Of a stretch of 64,000 bases of DNA, positions 27,201-39,965 are shown one piece after another. Position numbers and translations under genes: made by a program. The DNA comes from Lethocerus indicus (taxonomy: Eukaryota > Arthropoda > Insecta > Hemiptera > Belostomatidae). The stretch lies in contig JACDQD010000006.1 of NCBI GenBank assembly GCA_019843655.1, forward strand, positions 3,588,034 to 3,652,033, written 5' to 3'. The notes below the pieces were generated by a model. The model did no database searches. It saw only the letters and a program-made list of their open reading frames with translations, and was not told the DNA's origin. Numbering within the stretch: position 1 is the stretch's first letter; each line of letters opens with the position of its first letter.

Positions 27201-28659
27201 AATCTAAGTTATTGTTACCTTAGTGAGTGGAAAAAGAAAAGACGACAATATTAGAAATTCTCGCGAATCTTTAACTATTATAAAGTAATACTATTATATC
27301 AGCGAAAATATACAATTTTCAAATTTTATATAAATAACAGCGTATTATAAATTTCATTAAAATTCACATTAAAATTTACATCTGAAAATCATGATTAGTT
27401 TTGAGTGTTTAGGAGTCAATTAACATCGGCCACATTCGACTTGCGTTACTGTATCTGATATTATTCACATAACGATTAATCTATGGGACACCAATGGATA
27501 CTTTCTCTTTATTCGGGTCCTGAAGGTAAACATTTTCGCTACTATAATAATAATACGTTTCGTCACCTCGTTATGTTTGATAATCAGCCTTGAAAGCCCA
27601 AAAATCATCGGGCCTATTTTATGCGATCAATACTTATTTTGCTCGCAGTATACCAGGAATAGACGGCCTATTATTACATGATTGAAAAGTCAAATAGCGT
27701 CATTGGAAAAACAAAAATTTTAGGTCCATTATTCAATAACAGCAAACTCTCGATATTTCCCACCGCTCTGTAACTGTATTAGAAAAATCACAGTGTTAAC
27801 TGATCTGTTGACACTCTGTTTCTCGTTTCCCGGCGAATGTATTTCATTGCCCCAATCGTCACGAGAGATGGTTCGAGATGGACATTCCAATCGAAGGCCG
27901 AACAAACGCTGATGGATCTGACGGAAACCAATGCTTTCAACGTAGGCCGGCCGTTGGCATTTATCACGATTACTATCCGTGTCTTAAGGCGGGGCTTCGA
28001 ACACGCGACACTGTGGCGTCACTCAGGCCGCTTTAAAGTGATTATGCTTCTCCGTGAATTTACCTTCTGCCGGGTTCAATACCCTTACATTATTATTATT
28101 ATTACCGAATTATCGTTATAACAACAATTTAGCTATAATTATAATTTATCCTGCACATTAGATCAATTTCCACCTTCACGAAGGCATTTAGTGCTGAAAT
28201 TAATTTTCAAGTTATACATGTTTAAAGCAATTATCGGTTTGTAGTTATTTGTTGTTTAAGTCTTTTTCTAACACGATACTTTTTTTATTAGACCATAACT
28301 GGACCATGTTCAAGCCTTTTCCAACCTTTGCTTTATATGATATACATTCCTTTGGTTTACCAGGGAGTGTTAAGCATCCCCCATATTTAATACCGATTGC
28401 GACCTCGCTTTCATTATAGGAACCTGCTTGTAACCAACCGATCGGTAATAGACAATCGGTTCTGTACGATCAATTTACAATCTCTTTACAGGTTATATAG
28501 ATCACTGCACGCACGAAGAAAATTGTATTCGCAACCTTGTATTTTTGCCCACGATATATGATTATAATTCCTTTGATTCTGCTCCCCTTGAAGACGGGCG
28601 CTTAAGATAAAAAAAAATGTGATAAACAAATCTACTTTTCTGGCCCCCTAAGTCTGACC

Positions 28660-29080
28660 CACGACTTCCTCTCTGTATTTCGCCGAGTACAAAAAGCAAA
28701 CGTCCGTTGGGTCTCATCGATCTCACGAGAATGATGATCGCTCCCGACAAAGTAAATCCGTATTAAACACGCCGTCGACTTTCAATAGTCCCTCGGGTCT
28801 TTTTTTCGACACTGTTTGCATTCTCCTCATCCGTGGATTTTCTATCAGTCATCGGGCATTAGAGCCGGCCGCCCCCCGGTCCAGTGATATCGGGTAAGCG
28901 CGTTTTAAAGAAAAAAAAAATAAAATGCGTGACGGGTTACGGAACCGATGACGCGAGAGTGTTCAAAGCGAGATAAACATTATCCATCGCATCCCGTTCT
29001 TCTCATATATCATTTTTCGTAGACAATGAATTTCCGTTTTGACGTTTCGGCTCTGTCGACGAACCGCCTTTATGCCACGA
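28660..29080. other. Intronic GC-rich/mixed block
   Basis: The block has CpG-containing patches (for example the GCCGGCCGCCCCCCGG region near 28864-28879) alternating with short poly-A and poly-T runs. No coding frame could be supported. It is a candidate regulatory block only. Confidence 0.25.
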
Positions 29081-29479
29081 ATCAATGCACATTTACGCCA
29101 CTTTCGTCGAACATTTATTTAACAACCTAGTTTATCTATTGATCTCAGTATTTATGTATTATTACGTCATAAAGTCGCCAGAGAAAGGAGTGCGGATTAA
29201 AGCCACATAATCATCTGAAATTAAGGTGTAGCCGCTGCTCTTGTTCTCTATAATAGGGCAGAAGTAACTATTATTCATGGAGAAGACCAGTGACTAAATA
29301 CTACAGAAGATGACGAGGAGGTAAAATACTATTCAGCGAGAGAGATATAGGAATGAAATCATCATTCATTTATTACACCTCTCGGAGTAAAATTAATTCT
29401 TGCCCATTGTTCGCCGACGAACAGCATTGAAGTACCTAATAAGACAAAATAAACTGCCAGTCGTCGCGGAAATAAGATA

Positions 29480-29950
29480 GCTACGTCGGCGTAAGTGGTC
29501 AGGGGGGAGGGCGTTTTAGGCGAAATTCGAACCCCGCCGAGGTGAACGGACTTGGCAGAGAGCCTCGGACAATTATCGCTTTCCAGCTGGATATATAGCA
29601 GTGGCACGCGTCCTTTTCCCGAATTATAACCGCTTCCACCTGCTACTGGGATTTTTTATTGTTTCCTCCTTCCCGATAGGCCGTCTTTGAAGAGAGGACT
29701 CTCCGGGAGTTCACCACGAGGCGTATAAAAATAATTCCGTTGGCCCGGAGGCCAAGTGCGCTCGGAATTGTAACCGGACCCAGAGTTATGACCCTCGGCG
29801 ACTCTATGTATTTGTCGAGTTGATGGTAGTTTTCTTCGAGCAACAGAAAAATATAATTCCCCCGATTGAAACATACTTCGCGGACGGACCCGCTACTTAA
29901 GCGATCAGAAGTTAAAATAGCATACAAAATCATTCTCGGATTCATCGGAA
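29480..29950. other. Intronic GC-rich island
   Basis: Locally high GC lies in an AT-rich setting, with overlapping minus-strand frames of 81, 103 and 72 codons that share sequence in different frames. None resembles a known protein, so composition rather than coding is the likelier cause. The island is about 1 kb upstream of coding exon 2, a plausible place for a splicing or transcriptional element, but this is inference. Confidence 0.3.
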
Positions 29951-30719
29951 CCATATTCGCTATAAGCAGAATTGTACTTTCTGTATAACTTCCCTACCAG
30001 ACATATTGACAAGTGAGTTAGTCTCGCCAGATGGTTAATTTGCGCTTGTAATGTATATACACAGAAACCGGAGGAAAACTCTTCACGGGATCTCTCTGTT
30101 TGTCAATTTGTTTGAACACGCGGGGAAAAGAATGTCGTTTTACGTCATTTTAAGGGGTCATAATCGTGATTTGCGTATCTATTACTTCTAGCCTGGATTT
30201 CCCTACATTCGCACTAAGCGAACCATGCATTTAGCAAAAGTAACGACCGAATATCATAAATATTAACTGAGAAAAACGGTTAGAAAGTATTTTAGAGGAT
30301 GAGCTCTCCCGTCACTCTGAGCTCTCTGTAGTTGTCTCTAAGGATTCATACAGCCGTATAGAAATATTTGGATTGCTGAGTCAAATGGGATAAGCACTAT
30401 CCTATACGTTGATTTCTGTCGTTTCACGCACAGTTACCGCCCGACTTGTATCGTTTCGTGTCACTACGATAAAAAATTAACCGTTAGTTAAGCATTTACT
30501 GTATTTTTTACGGTACACACTAAACACGAAATACGTTCGATCCGGCCGAGTTTCCTGTTTTGATCTTAGGAAGTTATGTTTCGTCCTGCAGACGTCTTGC
30601 CGTCCGGAGGGAGACCGGTCTGCAGGTTACGGAGTCTGTAATTTGTCCGGCAGTGGCATTAATTTGTAATTGGCGTTCTGATTTGACGTTGTTCACGTGC
30701 ATGTGTGTGTGTGTTGCAG

Positions 30720-30959
30720 GGTCGCTGAACTTCATGCCTCGGACTCTGCGTGTGCTCCGGGACGGGGGAGCGGAGTTCCGGCACGCTTACACCACCACTC
30801 CGATGTGCTGCCCCTCCAGGAGTTCCATGCTCACCGGCATGTACATGCACAACCACCACGTCTACACGAACAATCACAACTGCTCCAGTTCCCACTGGCA
30901 GGCCACCTACGAGACCAGGTCCTTCGCCACCTACCTCTCCAACGCCGGATATAGAACAG
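30720..30959 (+). CDS. Sulf1: Sulf1 coding exon 2: formylglycine active-site exon
   Basis: This exon completes codon 71 and encodes residues 72-150 plus one base of codon 151. It carries the sulfatase catalytic signature PMCCPSRSSMLTG at residues 98-110, a full match to sulfatase signature 1. C100 of the C-x-P-S-R core is the Cys expected to be oxidised to formylglycine by the formylglycine-generating enzyme, with R104 beside it. MYMHNHHVYTNNHNCSS follows, including a potential N-glycosylation site at N124. The exon ends in SNAGYRTG, the first half of sulfatase signature 2. The acceptor is preceded by a TG repeat instead of a strong pyrimidine tract, and the donor is G|GTCAGT. The reading frame matches the Drosophila and vertebrate Sulf family throughout, with no stop or gap. 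Confidence 0.97.
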
Positions 30960-31339
30960 GTCAGTCGTCCATTGCCAATTTATAACTGAAGGTCGGACAT
31001 TGAAAATTCCTGTTGATTCTTCTCTTATATAGCGCAAATAGATCACTGCGATCCCATTTACAATACAACAGCAAAATATGCAACAATTAAAATTTCAGAT
31101 TACGCAACACAACCTTACTTGGATTAAGACTCTCAGACCTACTTATGGTCTTTACTTTCGATTACCAAAACAATCCCTGAGTTTCAATCATAGACAGTTT
31201 GAGTTGTTTTTATAAACAACTATCAAATTTGTTTTTAGCCATTCCTATTGAAGGTTACCCGAATGAATGTTCATCGCGGAAAAACAAAAATGAGTAAAGA
31301 AAAAATAAAAGCAAGACTAATTCGCTGAGCCTGGACCAC

Positions 31340-31575
31340 ACCTGACGCTCCCTCTCATTCTCTCTCTCCTTCTCACTCTGTCTCTCTCCCTAATCCCTCC
31401 CGGACACAAATATGAGAACCGGCGGGGCATTTAAATGCGAAGAGACTCATTAATAATTGGATAGGAGGCCGGCGGTCTCCGCCCGTTTATTTCAAACCAC
31501 GTCCTGCTTTTAATTGGGTGGAGTTCTCTTCTTGTTTATCTCTCCCTCCCTCTCTCTCACCCCCTCCCGCCCTCC
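31340..31575. repeat. Two CT-rich low-complexity tracts
   Basis: Tracts at about 31348-31400 and 31533-31580 are almost wholly C and T on the + strand (CTCTCTC, CCCTCCC). A GC-rich stretch with GGCCGGCGG separates them. An A/C-rich, G-poor stretch follows (about 31598-31672), so strand asymmetry is strong over roughly 330 bases. Confidence 0.75.
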
Positions 31576-32099
31576 CTCGATGCATGGGTCAAGAAAACCC
31601 CATACTCTCATCAACGCTACATACAGAACAATAACACACCAACATATAACACTAAACAACACCCCACACAAGGACTAAGGAATTAATAGTATGAACACAT
31701 CAAGAATACCGACCTGAGGGTGAAAAGTATCACTTCTTTAGATGTGTGGTGTTGGGGAGTTAAGATATCAGTATTAATGAGAGGATATAAGGCGAATGCC
31801 TAGGACACACCAAACAGAATGGAATGAATAAAAATTCCCTCTCCATTTAATTATTCTTTTTTCCTTTTGCCTGTTTATACAAACCGGGACTAAGAGTTTA
31901 TTCTTGTCCAATCGGATGTCGGTGGTGGTGGCAGTGAAGGAGGGGAGGTGGGAGGATGAAACGGATTCACTTCTTCAGAGCGGCCTCGATCTCGATGCAT
32001 ATTCATAGTCGATTAGAACCGCGGAACGCCGCAACTCCCAAGGCTTATTTATAAACACCCGAGAAATAAAAAAAGAACACCCACGAACAAGAAGCAAAA

Positions 32100-33180
32100 A
32101 AAGAATAATGAGAATGAAAACCGGGGGTAGAGAATGCCCGGCGCGAATGAAAATGTGGGGGGGGGGACCCCGAGCTCTGTCTTTATATAATTATTGCGCT
32201 TCGGCCGTTATTTAAAGGCCCCGAAGCCGGCGCCGATTTAGAAAATTCTTTCTTTTTGTTTTAGACAGGAAAAAAAACGCAGAAGAGTAAAGAAGTGCGG
32301 CGGCGGTCGACTTATTTCATAAATAATTTACGAGGCTCTCTCCGTTTAAGCTCGCGGTGAATCTCACTCGGCGGAAAAAATGCCTATTTTTCATTTGGGC
32401 CTTTATGCGCATAAATATGCGCAACTCGGCCGATGACATTAACGGGAATATAAAGAAAGAAAACTGTCGATTTACGGTTCAATAATAAATAATCGCCCAA
32501 TAGTTTTAAACGTCGACCGTTGCGATAATAGCGACATATACGAAGTTTCCAACCCGAAGCCGTTTACGACATCAAGGGCGGCTCGGGGGCAATAAATTTA
32601 AAACCATCGATGATTTTATGTAGATTATTATGACTATAAATCTATCTCTGTTGTCACCGATTACTGAACTTTCAACACTTTCAAGACTGACTATTCATTT
32701 TTAAATCTCGGTGAGCTTGAAAGAATTAGTCTGAAATATTCATTCGTGCCGAGATTTATTGCGTTCATAGCATTTGTACATTCACATTGAAAAGATAATG
32801 CGCGTCTTAAAGAAAGTATATGGGGATAGTTTGGTCCGTAAAAAAATCGAAAGGCGCAATGAAATTCGCCGTGACAGTGTGAGAGAATATCTTTTTTTGT
32901 CCCCCCTTGGAAACATAAAAACCGAAAGTGGCCGCGCCGATTGGAAACGGGAGAGAAATGGTCGGCATGCAAATGAGGATGAGGAATGCGAAATGGCGGG
33001 CCGTTATGAGCGGTTGGCGCCCTCGGAAGCCCATTTAACAAACTGGACGGAGGCAAAAAACGACGGGCTCTCTCAGATTTATTCAATAACTTATTTAAAA
33101 GGCGGCCGGACAGAGCCGCGGCGCGCGCCCTTCAATGAGGAAATGACCGATATACGAGAAGGCGGCCCGTGAATTTACTT
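32100..33180. other. Large intronic GC-rich island
   Basis: Over about 1.1 kb the sequence is rich in GGCCG, GCCGGCG and CpG, with a G run at about 32157-32166 and short poly-A runs. Overlapping frames occur on both strands (132 codons at 32774-33172 plus; 131 codons at 32691-33086 minus). This is expected by composition, and neither frame shows a recognisable domain. Lying 1-2 kb after the active-site exon, it could be an enhancer, an alternative promoter or an unannotated exon. I can support only the compositional statement. Confidence 0.4.
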
Positions 33181-33539
33181 ATGAACTTGTTTTATTGGAA
33201 AGAGACGCCTACAGATATAAGAACGGCAAAATAACGCGTTGGCAAAATACAACTGATATTTTCACATGAATTCGCTTAAACCATTTATCTTATTATTATA
33301 AAAGTCGAAAGTTTTTATTTTGAGTAAGAAATGAAGGTCTCTTTTGAAAATGTTTGTAAATTATAACCGTAAAATCGTTAATTGAAATTAACTTAATTTG
33401 TTGTCCGGGAAAGGGCGCCTAACGTGATTAAAGAACTTGACCCAGATATTAAGGAATGTCCTGCCAAAAACCAAAATGCCTATAACCGGTCCGAAAGAAT
33501 TTCAACCGTAGCCATTCGTCATTTAATCTCTGAAATAGG

Positions 33540-33910
33540 GCCACCTCCCAAAATAGAGATTTAGACCTTACGGAAAAAGGCAAATGGAGCGTTTAATCGT
33601 ACCGAATCCCCTATATTTATAGGTTGCCTATTTAATAAATCGCCGAGAGGCGTCAAACAAATAATAGACCGGGACAGTATAAATAATTTATAGACGGCCG
33701 GTGGCTCGTTAACGTCCACGCGTTCGTTATCGATGCTCTCTCTCCCACAGGGGGCGAACCTACCGGATCGGATCACTTCCGCTCGCTCAAACTTCTCTTC
33801 TAATCTCTGGATCTTTAGAAACCGAAAAAAATATCTCCGAGGATTACGATCTCTCCCCTTAACAAGGCTTTTCCAACGACCATCTTCCAATTAAACGCTC
33901 GCCCACCGAT
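33540..33910. other. Intronic mixed GC block
   Basis: A block of intermediate GC carries a 109-codon minus-strand frame (33561-33890) with no domain I recognise. It lies about 350 bp after the 32100-33180 island, and the two may belong to one regulatory region. Confidence 0.25.
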
Positions 33911-35909
33911 ATTAACGACTCGTCGACTGTGACCGATGCTTTATTAGCTTTTCAAATGTCCTACATCATTTTAGTGGTGTTGGAACGATCCGAATTAATT
34001 ATTCCACCTTACTGATACTTTACGGACCGGCAGTTTTTCGTTTATACACCGCCTGTCTCGGCGCGTTAATCGGATTCAGCAATTATCTGATTGGACCTAA
34101 GTTGAAATACAAGTTAGTTAACAAATATTTGTAACGCAGACATACAACGGGGGGAATTCAAACAGGACAATAATAATTGCCACTGGCAGATTACACGCAG
34201 AATCGACTCTAAATCAGCACGGCACGTAGAGGCAACTGTTATGAAGATAAGAGTTACCACTCCCTCTCTTGTTCATGGCATTATTTGTTTTTGCCGAATC
34301 ATCCTTTTTATCAGTCGCTGAACTTTATTCTCCTGCATTTACTTTAAGGTGATTACAGTCGTTTATCTTCTTTACGAAACGTTTTCTATAAAGCAATTTT
34401 TTATTCTTATATTTTATCTTCTATACAAAATAAATTGGTGAATTTTTTGGGCTTGCATATTGTTTTACCACATGACCACATATGAATTCTTAATATTTCT
34501 GGCACATTCTGGCCACGACGGTAGCCTTGAAATGTATAACTCTAATGCCCTGTGATTTTATTTGGGTTTTATCTTAGTGCTAGTGCCTTATACCCTCGAA
34601 TGGTACTTTGGTTTCCTCTGGTAGGCGGTATAGTGATATTTAGCCGTGTATTGTCTCTCAATGAAATAAAACTGACACGACATGTAACTGACTACTGTAG
34701 GTTGCGAGAATCGGACAGCGACTGGCCCTTGGCCTCGGAATAAGCGGGTAAAAGGCAAAAGGATCAAGAATGGCGTTGTAAGGCGGATTATTGTTAAACT
34801 TACAAAGGAATGAATTCGATTAAGGGAGACAGTATTTTTTCCAATCCTTCAATGACTATATTATCTCTGACGTCATTCCAACTTTTCCTCTCCAGATCAG
34901 CGTTCTCGGTATATTTTTGCTGAGGTTCAATTGGTAATTACAATGCAACTGTGACGCCGCGTTCTCGCTTTGTCGGCATCGGAAAAGGGAAAAAATAAAA
35001 TGAAAACGGGGGTGAAAATAGCCGCACGTACAGACTACGGGGACATAAATTACCTTATCTGCATATTTATGCGTAAGAATGGCTAGATGAGATCTCTGGT
35101 CTTTGGCACGAGTTCTCGACTCTCTGGAATATGACAGGCCAATAATTTTTCAATTGGAAGCCACTATCTGCATTTAATTATTACATGTACTCACACTGCA
35201 GTATTCTTGTCCCAGCATTGTCCATACATAATATCCACATTCGTCCTTTGTGGCTTTACAAAACATTTCATATTCCTTCGATGCGAAAATTACTCTCACG
35301 GAGGTTTGGGTCTAATATCTGGTTAGTGAAATAACTATCGTAGCGAAACAAAAAAATATTCTTATTTATTTTATATATGCTAGAAGATTTATTCTGGAAA
35401 TATTCGTTTCATTATTATAGAAGTTTCAGTATGGCAACTGGACTACGTATAAAACGCTTATAGGGTCAGGTTCCCAAAAAAGTGGAACGGATCCCCCAGT
35501 CTGACTGCAAGTGGTGAAAGGGTAAGAGCATTCCCACGTTAAGGAGGAGAAGGTCGTCCAATTCTCGGCGGAGACACGCCTTTCCATTAATAGCAAAATC
35601 GGAACAAAAATTTCGCCACTGTGAAGATCACATTTAATATTGCAGCATAAGGATGCTTCGGAATTGTTAAAAGTAAAGTCGTATGGATAATAAATTCATT
35701 ATTGGCTCAGATATATGTTTTGGAGCCATTGTAACACAGGCCTCGGTAGTAATCCGAATTTTTGTAAGCGTCCTGATATTTTGCCAAGCTTTACTGTCAA
35801 TTTCTGATTTATATTACTTTTACTTCACGGAGTTACGTGTCAGGGAAAAATTTGTTATTAGATCCAACGTTTTGCCTGTGTACGGTTAATTGGGCTCACA
35901 CGGGGTACG

Positions 35910-35941
35910 GAGGAAGAGGAGAGAGAGAAAGAGAGAGAGTC
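35910..35941. repeat. GA-rich short tract
   Basis: An imperfect GGAGGAAGAGGAGAGAGAGAAAGAGAGAG tract with interruptions. It is the same class as the GA/CT microsatellites elsewhere in this window. Confidence 0.8.
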
Positions 35942-38900
35942 GATCTGCATTTTTAAATATTTTAATTCGATTCAACAAGTGGAATCAGTTGATATACTCG
36001 GAGTCGGAAAAGGGGATGTTGTAATTTATTCATCCGTTATTCAAATTACCGTGGATTGTAATGGAGATGAAGGGAGAGCTATTCTTCCCCTTCTTGTGCG
36101 ATCGGTGGCACACACGGACTGTACTTGTTCGAATAATGAGGGGCAACATTTTGAATTTTTTTGTGGCCGAATTTTGGATATTGAACCTTTTAATTCAAAC
36201 TCCTCGGTGGTCTTCGATTAGTCCCCAGAACTCACAGGAAGTTTAAATCATTCCGACCAGTTCTGTTATTTGTCTTGGTGGTTGGCCGCTATACCACGGA
36301 TCTTATTACATCTTCTCTTCAAGTTCGAGTCACAACCTATGGAAACTATGTGGGCTCCACCATGTTTTGTTGTTCTTTTGTAAAAAATATGTACTTGACC
36401 AAGAGGTACGTTTCAAATATTCTTTTAATGAATACCAACAGCCTAGACACTGGAGTGAAAACTAGGGATTAGACTTCCTGGTTTACACGACTTTACCTTT
36501 TCCAAACCAATTAAAATATACATTCAATACTTTCACTGACCTATAACATTTATAAACGCATTCCACTCCCATACCATCGGACATTCACATATAATCAATT
36601 TACAACCCGTTGTTACTGGGAAAAGATTACGCAAATATCCTCCTTGTCCTCGACGTAAATAACGACGCACAGTATCGACGTCTAAATGAGTTGACCTTTT
36701 AATTATTAAATATTGTCCTTTATGTTCTTCATGTCCAATTCAGTTAATAAAGGATCCGGCCATTATTACCCGGAATTCATTGTCGTGTCGTATTTTATAT
36801 TATTTTGTTTATATTCCCACACAGAAGAGTAGAAAATTCAAATTTATGGTTTGATTCGGGCCAAGAAAGTTAAAATTCATATATCGATTATACAGGTCAA
36901 ATAAAACACTCTTTGACTTTTCACTTCAGTGTATTGAAGTCGTCCGTATGCAGGAAAGACCGATGGCAATAATTCGGAGTTGGGGGGCGGAAAGTGGAGT
37001 AAGAAATTTGCGGGTCTAGTCCAATGGTCGGGGCCTCGAAAACGAAATTCAATATTCGAAAGGCGTCCTGACGGGCTACACACGTTTCCACTTTAGCCTT
37101 TAGCTGAAACTCTGGGCTTTGAAATACGAGAGAATCCGCCCTTCCCCCCTCCACTATCGGCCTCCCATCTCAACTGCAATAATACCGTCCCGACAGTGGA
37201 ATAATATACGTAAGACTGAGCCTTTTAGATATGGCATTTTAGGTTTTAACTAAATTAATATACAAATACTTTGTGTATCGCGATCTACTGTAAGTAAACG
37301 TGAAACGGCTTTCGATTGAACGTGGGCTTCGTCTCGGGTGGAAAACGAGGTCGTAGCAGTATTAGAACAGGGCCGCGGATGAAATTATGAAGCGTAAGAT
37401 AAATTGCTTAATTTAGAATCGCTAATAAGATGATCCAATATTTACAGGATTTTAAAACACTTTCATCACCAGCTTTATAAAACAATGTCTCTTCTCTCTT
37501 GTTTTAAAACAAGGGTGGTAATATTTCACTCTATATTACTATGTGTAAAATAAAACACTCTATTACGAATTACGGTTTAGACGATTTTTTCCAACAGAAA
37601 ATGAACATATATTGATTAAAATATATATCATATTAATTGTAACCTAACCAGTTAGTTATGTGGAATATGCTCGATATATTAATTTCGGATAGGAACAGAT
37701 TTCTCTTTCCTAATAATAAAAATTCCTTCATTTTGAATGTAGCGAAGAGAATGCATCAAATGTCGAGTTTTGGCACATCACGATTTGTTCTGTATACCTT
37801 GACATTTCCTGATTATGGTTGGGATAATCAATTTTGCAACATGGTTCACATAACAGTGTCTTTATTTTGAAAATCAGAATTAAAATGGCTGTTTGACCGA
37901 GATAGCTTTGTTCTTTTGTTAGGTTATTTTCATCTGGGCAATTATAGATCATTGTTACATTAAGACAGTTCGGAGGATTTCATAGTTTTGGGAATATAAA
38001 CGGAACAATTGGATATAATTGTTTAATACTGCGAGAGGTTAGTTTAACTAGACGCACCCATCTCGGGTAAACTGTGCCTCAAGTCGACCCACCGGCTCTA
38101 GAGTTCCTTCGCTTAGGCCAGGTTTAAATCTGCCGCCCAAACCCGAAACACAGTTGCGGGAGGGCCTTAAGTCGAGTTCTTGTTGTGTTTACATTAAAAG
38201 CCTTCCGGCCTACTGCCGGATTAATCCCGCGGGTTAGCTTAATGGAATTTCACCGGAGGGGGAGGGGAAATTTCTTAATACAACAGCAAGATGCTAATTC
38301 GCCGAGTCAAAAATACTTTCAAAAATACGCCGTCAACCCAGCATTATTTAGCATACTGTGAAGTATAACACTTGTACCAGAAAGCGAAGACCTGGATTTG
38401 GGTAATTCGAGATTTTCGAACAGCCCTGATGAATGATTCAGATTCTGAAGATGTCCAACTTCGAAACACGGTTGCCGGGAGAATTAATCAGAACTAACCA
38501 GAAGCGACTTATTGATTCTACACCAGTTTCATCCTAGAGACCTAATCGAAAATACCGACAGAGTACTTTGGACTATATTTGAATGTGTTTATTGCAAATT
38601 CATTACAACATATTCAATTCATTATACGTTCAAAAATAAAAGAATTATTTGCTTTCTAATCAATGCAATGTATTTCTTTCGGTTCCCTCAAGTGTGGCCC
38701 TTATTTAGACCTCTCCAATTACGTTTTTATTTGTAACTAGAAAAACTGCGCGACACGCTAGATCACTCGGGTACTATCAAATGGATTGAATTCAAGGAAA
38801 CAATTAATTGGGATTTACATAAATTTACTATCTAAATTATGCATTAACAATACGTAATAATATATGCGAATAAATGTAATAATTTCTACCCCCTCCGATA

Positions 38901-39218
38901 GCCTAAGACTTTGGGAAGCCTACATAATTACAAATGTTTTAGTTTCCTTAGTTTTTCATTCTTATGAAAAACTATAATGAAAATTCTTTAACATTTTATT
39001 TATGACACATAGTATAAAATCACGATGGTATTTTTCAGCAAAAGTTCAAAGCCATGTCGAACCTTCCGTTGCAATTCCAGTATAGCTGTATCCATCAAAT
39101 CGAAAAAAAAGTATCGAAATACATTTGTCACGGAAAGGAGAGTTTTCCTGCAGTTTGAACTGGAGATAAAACAACAAATGATCGAATCCACATATCTCTT
39201 TGCCCCTATTTTTTGTTC

Positions 39219-39221
<3 letters not shown>

Positions 39222-39271
<50 letters not shown>
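39222..39271. repeat. TA dinucleotide microsatellite
   Basis: About 25 uninterrupted TA units. Open frames through it on both strands read Ile-Tyr repeats and are artefacts. Confidence 0.97.
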
Positions 39272-39275
<4 letters not shown>

Positions 39276-39719
39276 GACTTGTCACTTCCTTCCCGTATTG
39301 GGGCGGAGACCGTTTCCGACAGGCAGGGTCGGTCGACCGACAGCCATTCGTCCGCCCGTTCAAACGTAATTCCGATTTTCGTGTCGCTCTTTTTGAGAAA
39401 GAAACAGTTCAAAAAATATCTAGATGTTTTATAGGATTGTGTCAAATCGGATTTTCGGTCTGATTTATTTCCTTTAGGCAAAATAAATGGTTTATTTTCA
39501 TTCCACTGTAGTCTTTGTTTATTAGGACTGTGTTACAACCTTCTTTTTACTACGGAACTATTTTTGTATAAAGATTCAATGAACTTAAATAATTTAAATT
39601 ATAACTATTCCACTTTAATTTTCTTATAAAAACGAGAGAGAGTTTTCTCGAAAGTATATTCCGGTTATATTATTCTCGCTACTTAAGCATCAAATGGTCC
39701 CCTCTCAGGATAGCACCGA

Positions 39720-39965
39720 ACTGTTAAAGCCGATGGGCTATATTGAGGGCTCGGTTTTGAGGGCTTCCGATGAGGCTAATCTCGGTAGTGCTAAGTGGGG
39801 CCACTAAGCAGGCCCGGCGGCCGCTAGGGGCTGGGATTATCAGCACCCCGCCTACTTGTGACACACACACAAGTTGGCAAACTACCCAACGGCCCTTATC
39901 AATAGGCGGTGCCGACCGCTGGTTAATATAACAGCGACACAGGCCGCCTTCCATAATATCCACAC
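39720..39965. other. GC-rich island with CA run
   Basis: The block contains a GGCCCGGCGGCCGC core and an ACACACACACA run near 39862. A 79-codon minus-strand frame spans it without recognisable homology. Edges against AT-rich flanks are sharp, so it could be an inserted element or a regulatory block. Neither is proven. Confidence 0.25.

Larger units (their letters stand above)
13894..30719 (+). other. Sulf1: Sulf1 intron 1 (16.8 kb)
   Basis: The donor GTGAGC at 13894 and acceptor TTGCAG ending at 30719 join two phase-1 exon ends and restore Gly71, followed by SLNFMPRTLRVLRDGG. No nested gene was recognised. Contents are a CT microsatellite at 16783-16875, a TCC-repeat near 22636-22650, a G-run/C-run hairpin at 24194-24225, GC-rich islands (about 19200-19560, 23340-23770, 25340-25400, 26100-26590, 28660-29080 and 29480-29950), and otherwise AT-rich sequence. 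Several open frames of 80-150 codons are present, but they look unrelated to any family I know. Confidence 0.9.

Noticed and set aside
32774..33172. 132-codon plus-strand and 131-codon minus-strand overlapping frames as genes
   Set aside because: Both sit in a GC-rich island where stop codons are rare, and neither has a recognisable motif. Kept only as a compositional block.
36290..36350. tRNA-like string (GGTGGTTGGCCGC ... AAGTTCGAGTCAC)
   Set aside because: B-box-like and weak A-box-like words occur at a plausible distance, but no acceptor, D or anticodon stems could be paired.
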